From contig CP011077.1 in assembly GCA_000963575.1 (NCBI GenBank), forward strand, positions 3,286,001 through 3,350,000: a stretch of 64,000 bases of DNA, in the 5' to 3' direction. The position numbers and the translations under genes were made by a program. Positions 1 to 6,924 of this stretch are shown one piece after another. The notes beneath the pieces were generated by a model. That model was given only the letters and a program-made list of their open reading frames with translations. It ran no database searches and was not told where the DNA came from. How positions within the stretch are numbered: position 1 is the stretch's first letter; each line of letters begins with the position of its first letter. This DNA comes from Klebsiella michiganensis (GTDB taxonomy: Bacteria; Pseudomonadota; Gammaproteobacteria; Enterobacterales; Enterobacteriaceae).

Positions 1-665
1 AAAATAGTAATTTCATCGCACAGCTGGAATATTTCTTCCATTTTATGGGAGATATAAACAATGCCGCAGCCGCGATCTTTTAATTTGCGAATGATTTTAA
101 AAAGATGATTAACTTCTTTTTCCGTCAGCGATGACGTTGGCTCGTCCATAATAACGATTTTGGCGTTATAGGAAAAAGCCTTGGCGATTTCAATCATTTG
201 CATTTGAGAAACAGATAGCGTACCGACGCGGGCTCGCGGGTCGATATCAATATCCAGCTCGTCAAATATCTCTTTGGTGTCGCGGTACATTTTATCCTGA
301 TCGACAAACACGCCTTTGGTCGGGTAGCGCCCAAGCCACATGTTGTCCATCACGGTGCGCTGCAGAACCAGGTTAAGCTCCTGATGCACCATAGAAATAC
401 CGTTTTCCAGCGCCTCTTTCGTGCTGCTGAAATTCACCTCTTTTCCCTGAAAAAGGATACTGCCGGAATCTTTGCTGTAGATCCCAAAAAGGCATTTCAA
501 TAATGTCGATTTGCCCGCACCGTTTTCACCCATCAGGGCGTGAATAGAGTGTGGACGCACTTTTAAATTAACATTATCCAGTGCCTTGACGCCGGGGAAG
601 GATTTATTAATGCCGGTCATTTCCAGCAAAAATTCCGTCGGCGTAGCTGAGTTATTGTCGACCAT
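1..665 (-). CDS. mglA: Galactose/methyl-galactoside ABC importer ATP-binding protein MglA (3' end outside window)
   Basis: ATPase subunit that powers uptake of galactose and methyl-galactoside through the MglBAC importer at the inner membrane. Only about the first 221 codons are present; the gene runs off the left edge. The start reads MVDNNSATPTEFLLEM. The first nucleotide-binding domain is complete: Walker A GENGAGKST near residue 45, a signature-like TLSVSQMQ segment near 145 and Walker B IVIMDEP near 170. The protein is nearly the same as E. coli MglA, including the NMWLGRYPTKG stretch. It lies downstream of mglB on the same strand, separated by an ERIC element, so it should be co-transcribed with mglB. 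Full-length MglA is about 506 residues with two ATPase domains; the second is not seen here. Confidence 0.97.
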   Translation of the reverse strand, partial: MVDNNSATPTEFLLEMTGINKSFPGVKALDNVNLKVRPHSIHALMGENGAGKSTLLKCLFGIYSKDSGSILFQGKEVNFSSTKEALENGISMVHQELNLVLQRTVMDNMWLGRYPTKGVFVDQDKMYRDTKEIFDELDIDIDPRARVGTLSVSQMQMIEIAKAFSYNAKIVIMDEPTSSLTEKEVNHLFKIIRKLKDRGCGIVYISHKMEEIFQLCDEITI

Positions 666-742
666 AATTATACCTGTGTCGCTGAGTAACTGGCCTAAAG
701 CCGGGCGCAGGGTTCTGCGCCCGTATACAACAAAAAAACGTT

Positions 743-936
743 ATACCCTTAATAATTCGAGCTGCAGGACAAAAGACTTTCAAGTCTTTTGAACAGCGCA
801 TTGCGCTTGCCCCGTCGGGGCGAGGCTCTGCCGAGTAACGCAGCAAGCTCACGGATCCCCAGGCGCTTACATCAAGTAAGTCACTGGGGTGAGCGAGTGC
901 AGTTAACGTCCCTGCGGCTCAAAGGATGACGGGTAT
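743..936. repeat. ERIC (enterobacterial repetitive intergenic consensus) element, long form
   Basis: The ERIC core is easy to recognise: GGATCCCCAGGCGCTTACAT (854-873) followed by AAGTAAGTCACTGGGGTGAG (876-895), which correspond to the classical ERIC primer sites. Imperfect inverted ends bound the element: ATACCC...GAGCTGCAGG (743-768) pairs with CCTGCGGCTC...GGGTAT (911-936). Span is about 194 bp against the standard 127 bp, so it is a form with an internal insertion of roughly 67 bp. It begins directly after the mglB stop codon, inside the mglB-mglA intercistronic gap, and so would be transcribed as a large hairpin in the mgl mRNA. Confidence 0.9.
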
Positions 937-1932
937 TTATTTGCCGATGAACTGTGCGAGATTATCTTTATCCACGCCTACATAAGGTACGCGTACGATT
1001 TTGTTCTCAATCTTCCAGTTAGTGCCTTCGGCGGCTGGCTTACCGTCGGCCAGGTTTTTCGCCAGGTCGAAGGTGGCTTTTGCCTGGTTGTTGGCGTCGT
1101 TCAGCACGGTACCGGCCATTGCACCGGATTTCACCAGCGCCAGCGCTTCCGGCAGGGCATCTACGCCAAAGACTGGAATAGAGGTTTTGTTGTGCGCTTT
1201 CAGCGCTTCTACTGCACCCATTGCCATCGCGTCGTTGTTAGCGATAACCACTTCGATTTTGTTAGCGTTCGGGCCGGAAAGCCACGCATCCATTTTGTCT
1301 TTAGCCTGAGCGGTATCCCACATGGCGGTATCCAGCTGCAGTTGCTGAGTTTTCAGACCTTTATCGTTCAGCTCTTTGATAACGTAGGTGGTACGCGCTT
1401 CGGCATCCGGGTGGCCCGGTTCACCTTTCAGCAGCACGAACTGGATCTGGCCGTCTTTGTTCAGATCCCAGGCCGGGTTAGCCGCCCAGTGTTTAGCGAT
1501 CAGGTCGCCCTGGATGATGCCGGACTCTTTGGAGTCGGTACCAACGTAGTAAGCTTTGTCGTAGCTATCCAGCGCTTTACGGGAAGGTTCTTTGTTGAAG
1601 AACACAACCGGCACGTTTTGCGCGCGTGCTTTTTCGATTACGGTGCCCGCTGCAGCCGGGTCAACCAGGTTGATGGCCAGCGCTTTCACGCCTTTGGCCA
1701 GCAGAACGTCGATCTGGTCGTTCTGTTTGGACTGGTCGTTTTGGGAGTCGTTCATCAGCAGCTGTACGTCAGGTGACGCTTTCGCATCTTTCTCGATAGC
1801 TTTACGAACCACTGACATGAAGTTGTCGTCGTATTTATAAATCGTCACACCAATACGGTCAGCGGCGTTCGCTGCGGCACCAAACAGCATGCAGGACATC
1901 ACGGCGGACAGAGTCAAAACCTTCTTATTCAT
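937..1932 (-). CDS. mglB: D-galactose/D-glucose-binding periplasmic protein MglB
   Basis: Periplasmic binding protein that captures galactose or glucose, delivers it to MglAC, and acts as ligand carrier for the Trg chemoreceptor. 331 residues, the usual length. It has a Sec signal peptide (MNKKVLTLSAVMSCMLFGAAANA, cleaved near residue 23) followed by the type I periplasmic fold starting ADRIGVTIYKYDDNFM. The calcium-binding loop DLNKDGQIQ and sugar-contact residues around NDAMAMGA are present. The start is supported by GGAGA a few bases upstream. It is the first gene of mglBA(C), with a CRP site and a GalR/GalS operator upstream. The mglB-mglA gap (271 bp) is far longer than in E. coli because of the ERIC insertion. 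Confidence 0.98.
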   Translation of the reverse strand: MNKKVLTLSAVMSCMLFGAAANAADRIGVTIYKYDDNFMSVVRKAIEKDAKASPDVQLLMNDSQNDQSKQNDQIDVLLAKGVKALAINLVDPAAAGTVIEKARAQNVPVVFFNKEPSRKALDSYDKAYYVGTDSKESGIIQGDLIAKHWAANPAWDLNKDGQIQFVLLKGEPGHPDAEARTTYVIKELNDKGLKTQQLQLDTAMWDTAQAKDKMDAWLSGPNANKIEVVIANNDAMAMGAVEALKAHNKTSIPVFGVDALPEALALVKSGAMAGTVLNDANNQAKATFDLAKNLADGKPAAEGTNWKIENKIVRVPYVGVDKDNLAQFIGK

Positions 1933-2155
1933 GGTATCTCCGGTTTTTATTTTGCAGGGTAGTTCGCGTTCGAAACCAGGCAGGACAGTAATGTTATGAA
2001 AAAGTTACTGAATGCCGAAGTTATCCTAAAAAAATGTGCACTTCCGTGTTCGGTAACAATCCAATACTGCGTTTTTATGATAGCTAGTGGCCTTATCACG
2101 ATGCTAAAAGTGAGCAGTCACCGTTACATAGTGTTTCAGCTGATAAAACGCTGAC

Positions 2156-2161
2156 ATAATA
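2156..2161 (-). promoter_or_regulatory. Probable mglB promoter -10 element
   Basis: The hexamer TATTAT on the minus strand would place transcription start near 2149. The centre of the CRP palindrome (2190.5) then lies about 41.5 bp upstream, the position expected for a class II CRP-dependent promoter. The location is inferred from spacing only. Confidence 0.55.
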
Positions 2162-2182
2162 GTCAGCGCAATGTTAATTAAC

Positions 2183-2198
2183 TGTGAATTTACTCACA
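2183..2198 (-). promoter_or_regulatory. CRP-cAMP binding site upstream of mglB
   Basis: TGTGAATTTACTCACA is a perfect TGTGA-N6-TCACA palindrome. It lies between galS and mglB, next to a GalR/GalS operator, as expected for the catabolite-sensitive mgl promoter. Confidence 0.88.
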
Positions 2199-2200
2199 GA

Positions 2201-2216
2201 TTGAAACCGGTTACAT
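2201..2216 (-). promoter_or_regulatory. GalR/GalS operator for mglBAC
   Basis: On the minus strand ATGTAACCGGTTTCAA fits the GalR/GalS consensus GTGNAANCGNTTNCAC at most positions. It ends one base from the galS stop codon and lies just upstream of the CRP site, where GalS would block or displace activation of mglB. Confidence 0.8.
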
Positions 2217-3272
2217 CTAACTCTTTGACAGCGGAGTGATCGACGCCACATTTTGTTTTATCGCGACCGAATGACGGCGGACTAAAGTCGGCATAAAACA
2301 GTGCGTTACATCACTGTTCAGCTGGCCTGCCGCACCCTGTAACGCCAGTTCTGTCGCCAGGCGCGCCATAGAAACCACCGGATAGCGCACGGTCGTCAGC
2401 TGTGGGTCGGTGTAGCGGGCAATGGGAATATCGTCGAAGCCGATGATGGAAACATGCTGCGGTACGGCGATGCCGTTGTCTTTTAGCGCCGTTAGCGCGC
2501 CGGCCGCCATGCTGTCGTTATAAGAAAAGACTGCGCTCAGCTGCAGGTTACGACCCAGCAGCTCAACCATCGCGGCCTCTCCGCCCTGCATGTCCGGCGT
2601 GCCCATTCCAACCCAGCCCTCCGGCGGCGAAATCCCCTGCTCTTCCAGCGCCTGTAGCCAGCCCTGATGCCGCTGGTCGTTATCTTCAATCTGATGGCTT
2701 GAGGCCAGATAACCGATGCGCGAGTGGCCCTGGTTCAGCAGCATCCGCGTGGCCATCACCGCCCCGCTGACGTTGTCCAGGCAGACGCAGCGATGGGCAT
2801 AGCCGGGCACCAGGCGATTGATCAGCACCATGCCGGGCACCTGTTCCAGAAAATTAGCCAGCTCCTCATCGCTCAGCGCCTTTGCGTGCACAATTAGCGC
2901 GCTACAGCGCTGGCGGATGAGCACTTCTATGGCATGGCGTTCTTTCTCTGCCTGGTGGTAGCTGTTGCCGATCAGCAAATATTTATTGTGCTGCTGGGCA
3001 ACCACGTCCACGGCTTTCACCAGCGCCCCGAAGAAGGGGTCGGACACGTCCATCACTACCACACCAATGGTGTCGCTCACCTGAGTGGCCAGCGCTTGCG
3101 CATTGGCATTTGGACGGTAGCCCAGCTCAGAAACCGCCAGCATGACATTTTCGCGCGTTTCCGGGCTGACCAGCGCGCTGTTATTTAATACTCGGGATAC
3201 TGTCGCTACTGAAACCCCGGCGATACGGGCAACGTCACGAATGGTAATCGGCGTTGGGGGAGTCGGTCTCAT
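2217..3272 (-). CDS. galS: LacI-family repressor of the mgl operon, GalS (galactose isorepressor)
   Basis: Represses mglBAC and its own gene; D-galactose is the expected inducer. 351 residues against 346 in E. coli. The N-terminal helix-turn-helix is TIRDVARIAGVSVATVSRVLNN (residues 9-30), followed by the hinge YRPNANAQALATQ and a periplasmic-binding-protein-like effector domain (IGVVVMDVSDPFFGALV ... IIGFDDIPIARYTDPQLTTVRYP). The ATG start adds seven residues (RPTPPTP) before the ITIRDVAR that E. coli GalS begins with; no closer in-frame ATG exists. It has its own upstream CRP and GalR/S sites (3330-3364), consistent with autoregulation. GalR is the nearest alternative, but the mgl linkage and sequence favour GalS. 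Confidence 0.96.
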   Translation of the reverse strand: MRPTPPTPITIRDVARIAGVSVATVSRVLNNSALVSPETRENVMLAVSELGYRPNANAQALATQVSDTIGVVVMDVSDPFFGALVKAVDVVAQQHNKYLLIGNSYHQAEKERHAIEVLIRQRCSALIVHAKALSDEELANFLEQVPGMVLINRLVPGYAHRCVCLDNVSGAVMATRMLLNQGHSRIGYLASSHQIEDNDQRHQGWLQALEEQGISPPEGWVGMGTPDMQGGEAAMVELLGRNLQLSAVFSYNDSMAAGALTALKDNGIAVPQHVSIIGFDDIPIARYTDPQLTTVRYPVVSMARLATELALQGAAGQLNSDVTHCFMPTLVRRHSVAIKQNVASITPLSKS

Positions 3273-3329
3273 AGGTGCACCCTGTTTTAGGCAAGGTGGC
3301 TATTTTGCGGCGAGTGGGGGGCGGTTCGA

Positions 3330-3345
3330 CGTGAAGTTGATCACA
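3330..3345 (-). promoter_or_regulatory. CRP binding site upstream of galS
   Basis: CGTGAAGTTGATCACA is a near-perfect CRP palindrome (one half TCACA, the other CGTGA) in the galS-yeiB gap, about 60 bp upstream of the galS start codon. Confidence 0.7.
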
Positions 3346-3348
3346 GTG

Positions 3349-3364
3349 ATGAAAGCGGTTACAT
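3349..3364 (-). promoter_or_regulatory. GalR/GalS operator upstream of galS
   Basis: Minus-strand ATGTAACCGCTTTCAT closely matches the Gal operator consensus and the mglB operator (2201-2216). Its CRP site lies 3 bp away, the same CRP-plus-operator layout as at mglB, indicating galS autoregulation. Confidence 0.78.
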
Positions 3365-3394
3365 ACAATTCGTTAACCTTTGTGACGAATATCA

Positions 3395-4552
3395 TTATCT
3401 CTGTGCTTTGCGTAATGCATTCCCTGAGGCACGGGCGGTTAACTGTCTCCATACCCATTCCACCGGCCCCTGGCGGAAATAGCGCAGCCAGAAGACCGAC
3501 AGCAGAATATTCACCATCCACACGGCAGGCACAAAGGCCAGCAGCGCGAGGCGGTCAAATTTCATATATAAACCAAAGCGATAGAACAAGGTTGTGCAGA
3601 TAACTGTTTGCAGCAGGTAATTGGTCAGCGCCATCCGCCCGACGCAGGCAATCCAGCCCACCAGCCGGAAGCGTGACAGCTGTGGCCAGAATCCCCAGGC
3701 CAGCGCGGCGTAGCCAATAGCCTGAAACGGGGCGCTCAGCTCGCGCGGGGCCTGTAACAGCAACGCACACCAGCGGGGATCCCATTTCAACTGCCACTGG
3801 GCCACTATCGCCGGCAGGTTAATCGCCATGCCGATGGCGATCAAAATGGCTCCGGTTCGCCGGTAGTGTTTCAGGCTGAACTCCCCTTTCAGCCAGCCGC
3901 TGCGCATCAGCGCCGCACCAATCAGCATCATGCCTGCCAGCTGCCAGCCGTATTGCGCGCCCAGCGCCACAAGGTTTGACGAGAGTAAATCTGCGCGATT
4001 GCTGATAGCCTCCACGCCGCCGCCGAGCTTCCACCATTGCTCATACTGCAGATTAGCGGCGTCAGGCACCCAGGAGCGGTTAACGCCGCTGCCTGAAATA
4101 ACGCCCAGCAGCAGCAGCACGCCAATGCCGATGAGGTATAGCACCGCCCCGGTGTTAAATAGCTGCTTTTGCCCGGTTGCGTCACGAATCAATCGCCAGC
4201 ACACCAGCCCGGTCAGGCCGTAAGCCAGCAAAATGTCACCGTCCCACAGCAGGAGCGTGTGAATAAATCCCAGCAGCACCAGCAGCGTCAGCCGCGACTG
4301 GATCCAGCGTGAGCCACGGGCCAGCAGTATTTGCAGGCCTGCCCCAAACAGCAGCGCAAAAAGCGTGAGAAATTTAACTTCGGCAAACAGGTCCATTACC
4401 GCCCAGGTCCAGGCGTCGCGGGAAGTTATCTCGCCATACCAGGCCGGGTTGAGATAAGCCGCCTTCGGCAGGCCAAAGGCGACAATATTGAGCAGCAGGA
4501 TGCCCAGAATGGCGGTACCGCGGACAAAGTCCAGGGTGACATTTCTCTCCAC
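3395..4552 (-). CDS. yeiB: YeiB, DUF418-family inner-membrane protein
   Basis: Multi-pass inner-membrane protein of unknown function. The product is 385 residues when started at the GTG at 4552 (V-ERNVTLDFVRG), exactly the E. coli YeiB length; the longer upstream reading overlaps the intergenic space before folE and is not conserved. Hydrophobic segments recur throughout (AILGILLLNIVAFGL, LTLFALLFGAGLQ, LLVLLGFIHTLLLW). The C-terminal part NYLLQTVICTTLFYRFGLY...YFRQGPVEWVWRQLT is typical of DUF418. It follows folE by 19 bp on the same strand, so the two are probably one transcript. Some DUF418 proteins resemble acyltransferase-type membrane proteins, but no activity is established here. Confidence 0.93.
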   Translation of the reverse strand: MERNVTLDFVRGTAILGILLLNIVAFGLPKAAYLNPAWYGEITSRDAWTWAVMDLFAEVKFLTLFALLFGAGLQILLARGSRWIQSRLTLLVLLGFIHTLLLWDGDILLAYGLTGLVCWRLIRDATGQKQLFNTGAVLYLIGIGVLLLLGVISGSGVNRSWVPDAANLQYEQWWKLGGGVEAISNRADLLSSNLVALGAQYGWQLAGMMLIGAALMRSGWLKGEFSLKHYRRTGAILIAIGMAINLPAIVAQWQLKWDPRWCALLLQAPRELSAPFQAIGYAALAWGFWPQLSRFRLVGWIACVGRMALTNYLLQTVICTTLFYRFGLYMKFDRLALLAFVPAVWMVNILLSVFWLRYFRQGPVEWVWRQLTARASGNALRKAQR

Positions 4553-4571
4553 GGATACCTGCCTGAGGGGA

Positions 4572-5237
4572 TTAATTGTGGCGTACTGCGCGCAGGAACT
4601 CCTGACGCGTATTCTGACTGGACTTAAACAGGCCGCCGAGCGACGTGGTGGTGGTCGCACTGGTGGCATCTTTTACGCCACGCGCTTTCACGCAGTAATG
4701 CACCGCATCGATGGAAACCGCGACGTTGTTGGTGCCCAGCAGCGTTTGCAGCGCAATCAGGATCTGCTGGGTCAGGCGTTCCTGAACCTGCGGACGCTGA
4801 GCGAAAAACTGCACGATGCGGTTAATTTTGGACAAGCCAATGACGGTCTCTTTCGGGATATACGCCACGGTAGCTTTGCCGTCGATAGTCACGAAGTGGT
4901 GCTCGCAGGTGCTAGTCAGGGTGATATCGCGCACGGTGACCATTTCATCCACCTTCATTTTGTTTTCAATGACGGTGATTTTCGGGAAATTGGCGTAATC
5001 CAGACCGGAGAAAATTTCATCGACATACATTTTTGCGATGCGATGCGGGGTTTCCATCAGGCTGTCGTCACTCAAATCGAGATTAAGCAGCTGCATGATT
5101 TCCGTCATATGGGCGGCAATCTGGCTTTTCCGGGTTTCATTATCCAGTTCACGCAACGGCGGACGCAGCGGTGTTTCCAGACCGCGCGCAACCAGCGCCT
5201 CATGAACCAGGGCGGCTTCTTTTGAGAGTGATGACAT
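4572..5237 (-). CDS. folE: GTP cyclohydrolase 1 FolE
   Basis: First committed enzyme of tetrahydrofolate and pterin synthesis: GTP to 7,8-dihydroneopterin triphosphate. The start at 5237 (MSSLSKEAALVHEAL) gives 221 residues, next to E. coli's 222, and is preceded by CAGGAGAAAA, a strong ribosome site. The upstream extension to 5285 is unlikely. Zinc and catalytic signature TSTCEHHFVTIDGKA is near residues 108-122, with the second cysteine in HYCVKARGVKDATSA near 181. The product is nearly identical to E. coli FolE. It lies upstream of yeiB in the same direction and is divergent from yeiG. Confidence 0.98.
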   Translation of the reverse strand: MSSLSKEAALVHEALVARGLETPLRPPLRELDNETRKSQIAAHMTEIMQLLNLDLSDDSLMETPHRIAKMYVDEIFSGLDYANFPKITVIENKMKVDEMVTVRDITLTSTCEHHFVTIDGKATVAYIPKETVIGLSKINRIVQFFAQRPQVQERLTQQILIALQTLLGTNNVAVSIDAVHYCVKARGVKDATSATTTTSLGGLFKSSQNTRQEFLRAVRHN

Positions 5238-5475
5238 GCTGTTTTCTCCTGCAGGTGTGGCTGACCTCTGCCCTTCATGAGGCAAAGTGTCCGCTTATTG
5301 TGCGGCAGCACGTGCTTAGAATCCAGTAGTGCCGGGCATAATTATTGAAATCGAAAATACCGTTCATGGCCTGAGCGGCCGAGAACAATACCGTTGCGGC
5401 CATAATGCGGGATGGCTAGACTCAGGTGAAGTGAAAGTTGTTCATAAGTCTTGAAAATAGATAAGGATCCTCTGG

Positions 5476-6312
5476 ATGGAATTACTGGAAGAACACCGAT
5501 GTTTCGAAGGCTGGCAGCAGCGCTGGCGCCACCCGTCTACCGTGCTTAACTGCCCCATGACGTTCAGTATTTTTCTCCCACCTCCGGCAAGCGCCACGCC
5601 ACCGCCGGTGGTTTACTGGCTTTCCGGGCTAACCTGCAACGATGAAAACTTCACGACCAAAGCGGGCGCGCAGCGCGTTGCAGCAGAGCTTGGCATTGTG
5701 CTGGTGATGCCGGACACCAGCCCGCGGGGCGAAGACGTTCCTAACGATGCAGGCTACGACCTGGGCCAGGGCGCGGGCTTTTATCTCAACGCAACTCAGC
5801 AGCCGTGGGCTACGCACTTCCGCATGTACGATTACCTGCGCGACGAACTACCGCAGCTGATTGCGGATAATTTTAGCGTCAGTGAAAAAGCGTCGATCTT
5901 TGGTCACTCCATGGGCGGGCATGGTGCATTAATGATGGCCCTGAAAAACCCCGGGCGCTTCCGGTCGGTATCTGCTTTTGCGCCGATTGTTAACCCGACC
6001 CGCGTGCCGTGGGGGCAAAAAGCCTTTAAAGCCTATCTCGGTACGGATGAGTCCTTGTGGCAAGACTGGGACAGCTGCTGCCTGCTGGCTAAAGCCCCGC
6101 AGTCGGCACAATTGCCTATGCTCATCGACCAGGGGGATGACGACCAATTCCTCGCCGACCAGCTAAGGCCAGAAGAGTTTGAAAAAGTCGCGCAGGAGAA
6201 GGGCTGGCCGCTGGCGCTGCGTATTCAGCCGGGCTGTGACCACAGCTACTATTTCATTGCGACGTTTGTTGAGGATCATCTTCGTTTTCACGCGGAGCAT
6301 TTGCAGGGTTAG
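5476..6312 (+). CDS. yeiG: S-formylglutathione hydrolase YeiG
   Basis: Serine hydrolase that cleaves S-formylglutathione to formate and glutathione, the last step of glutathione-dependent formaldehyde detoxification. 278 residues, the same as E. coli YeiG. Esterase D family features: VYWLSGLTCNDENFTTKAGAQR near residue 47, the nucleophile elbow GHSMGGHGAL near 147, an acid in QGDDDQF near 223 and the catalytic His in CDHSYYFI near 256. A ribosome-binding AAGGA precedes the ATG by about ten bases. It is divergent from folE and convergent with cirA, from which it is separated by a 612 bp non-coding block. No adjacent formaldehyde dehydrogenase (frmA) is present. Confidence 0.95.
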   Translation: MELLEEHRCFEGWQQRWRHPSTVLNCPMTFSIFLPPPASATPPPVVYWLSGLTCNDENFTTKAGAQRVAAELGIVLVMPDTSPRGEDVPNDAGYDLGQGAGFYLNATQQPWATHFRMYDYLRDELPQLIADNFSVSEKASIFGHSMGGHGALMMALKNPGRFRSVSAFAPIVNPTRVPWGQKAFKAYLGTDESLWQDWDSCCLLAKAPQSAQLPMLIDQGDDDQFLADQLRPEEFEKVAQEKGWPLALRIQPGCDHSYYFIATFVEDHLRFHAEHLQG

Positions 6313-6924
6313 TGAGTTGCCCTCCCCCTAATCTTAGCGGTGAGCGCTCTGTTACTCCGTTATTTTCCGTTCACCTGAGAATCTATTTCCCCTGCACGTT
6401 CGCAGCACGGTGAACGTGTCAGGTGGCATTCCCCCCGGCGCCCGGCGAGCTCTTCGCCGCTGAAGCGGTAAACCCACCGGCTATGAGAGCCGGGAGCAAA
6501 TCTTCCCCTCACTCCAGCCCTCTCCCCAAAGGGGCGAGGGAGAAAACAAAAGTTATGGGAAACTTTGTTTTCTCCCTCTCCTTTCCAGGGTGAGGGTCAG
6601 GGTGAGGGTAAAAATAAGAAGCGAGGCACGGTTCCGGCTTAAATCGCCTCCGTTTTCTCTCCGACTGGCCAGGGTCCGGACGTCGGGAACGGCCGGAGGC
6701 TGAGAGCGTCTGGAACGCATCTCCGCCGACCCAGGACCAGGAGATAAAACGGAGGTCTGCCGCTTTAGCGGTCGATTTATTTGGCCGGGAGTCCGGGGTC
6801 TCGGGGAAGTGACGGTGACTTCCCCTAGTCGTTCACCGGTGCGGTGGCCACATATGAAGCTGGAATTAAGGTGAACGGAACTTTAGCCGACCCTTTTTAG
6901 AGGACAGGAAAAGCGCCCAACAAC
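6313..6924. other. 612 bp gap between yeiG and cirA without a gene
   Basis: No plausible coding sequence is seen on either strand. Most of the gap is taken up by a palindrome-rich block (6365-6880). The short flanks hold nothing else recognisable; a clear T-run terminator for either convergent gene is not obvious outside the block, so hairpins inside it may terminate both. Confidence 0.7.
6365..6880. repeat. Palindrome-rich non-coding element with 12 bp inverted ends (MITE-like or composite intergenic repeat)
   Basis: The outer ends are perfect inverted repeats: TTCCGTTCACCT (6365-6376) and AGGTGAACGGAA (6869-6880), about 516 bp apart. Inside are further nested palindromes: CACGTTC/GAACGTG (6395-6401 and 6412-6418); AGGGAGAAAACAAAAGTT (6537-6554) against AACTTTGTTTTCTCCCT (6561-6577); CCTCCGTTTTCTCTCC near 6648 against GGAGATAAAACGGAGG near 6739; and GGGGAAGT/ACTTCCCC (6803-6810 and 6818-6825). 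There is no transposase. I do not recognise a named family; the central CCCTCTCCCC...GGGTGAGGG type of motif recurs in enteric intergenic DNA. Confidence 0.6.

Noticed and set aside
652..852. Small minus-strand frame over the mglB-mglA gap
   Set aside because: Lies within the ERIC element; translation is not conserved.
4488..5225. Long plus-strand reading frame (245 codons) opposite folE
   Set aside because: It is the antisense of a highly conserved gene and has no recognisable domain; open because of codon bias in folE.
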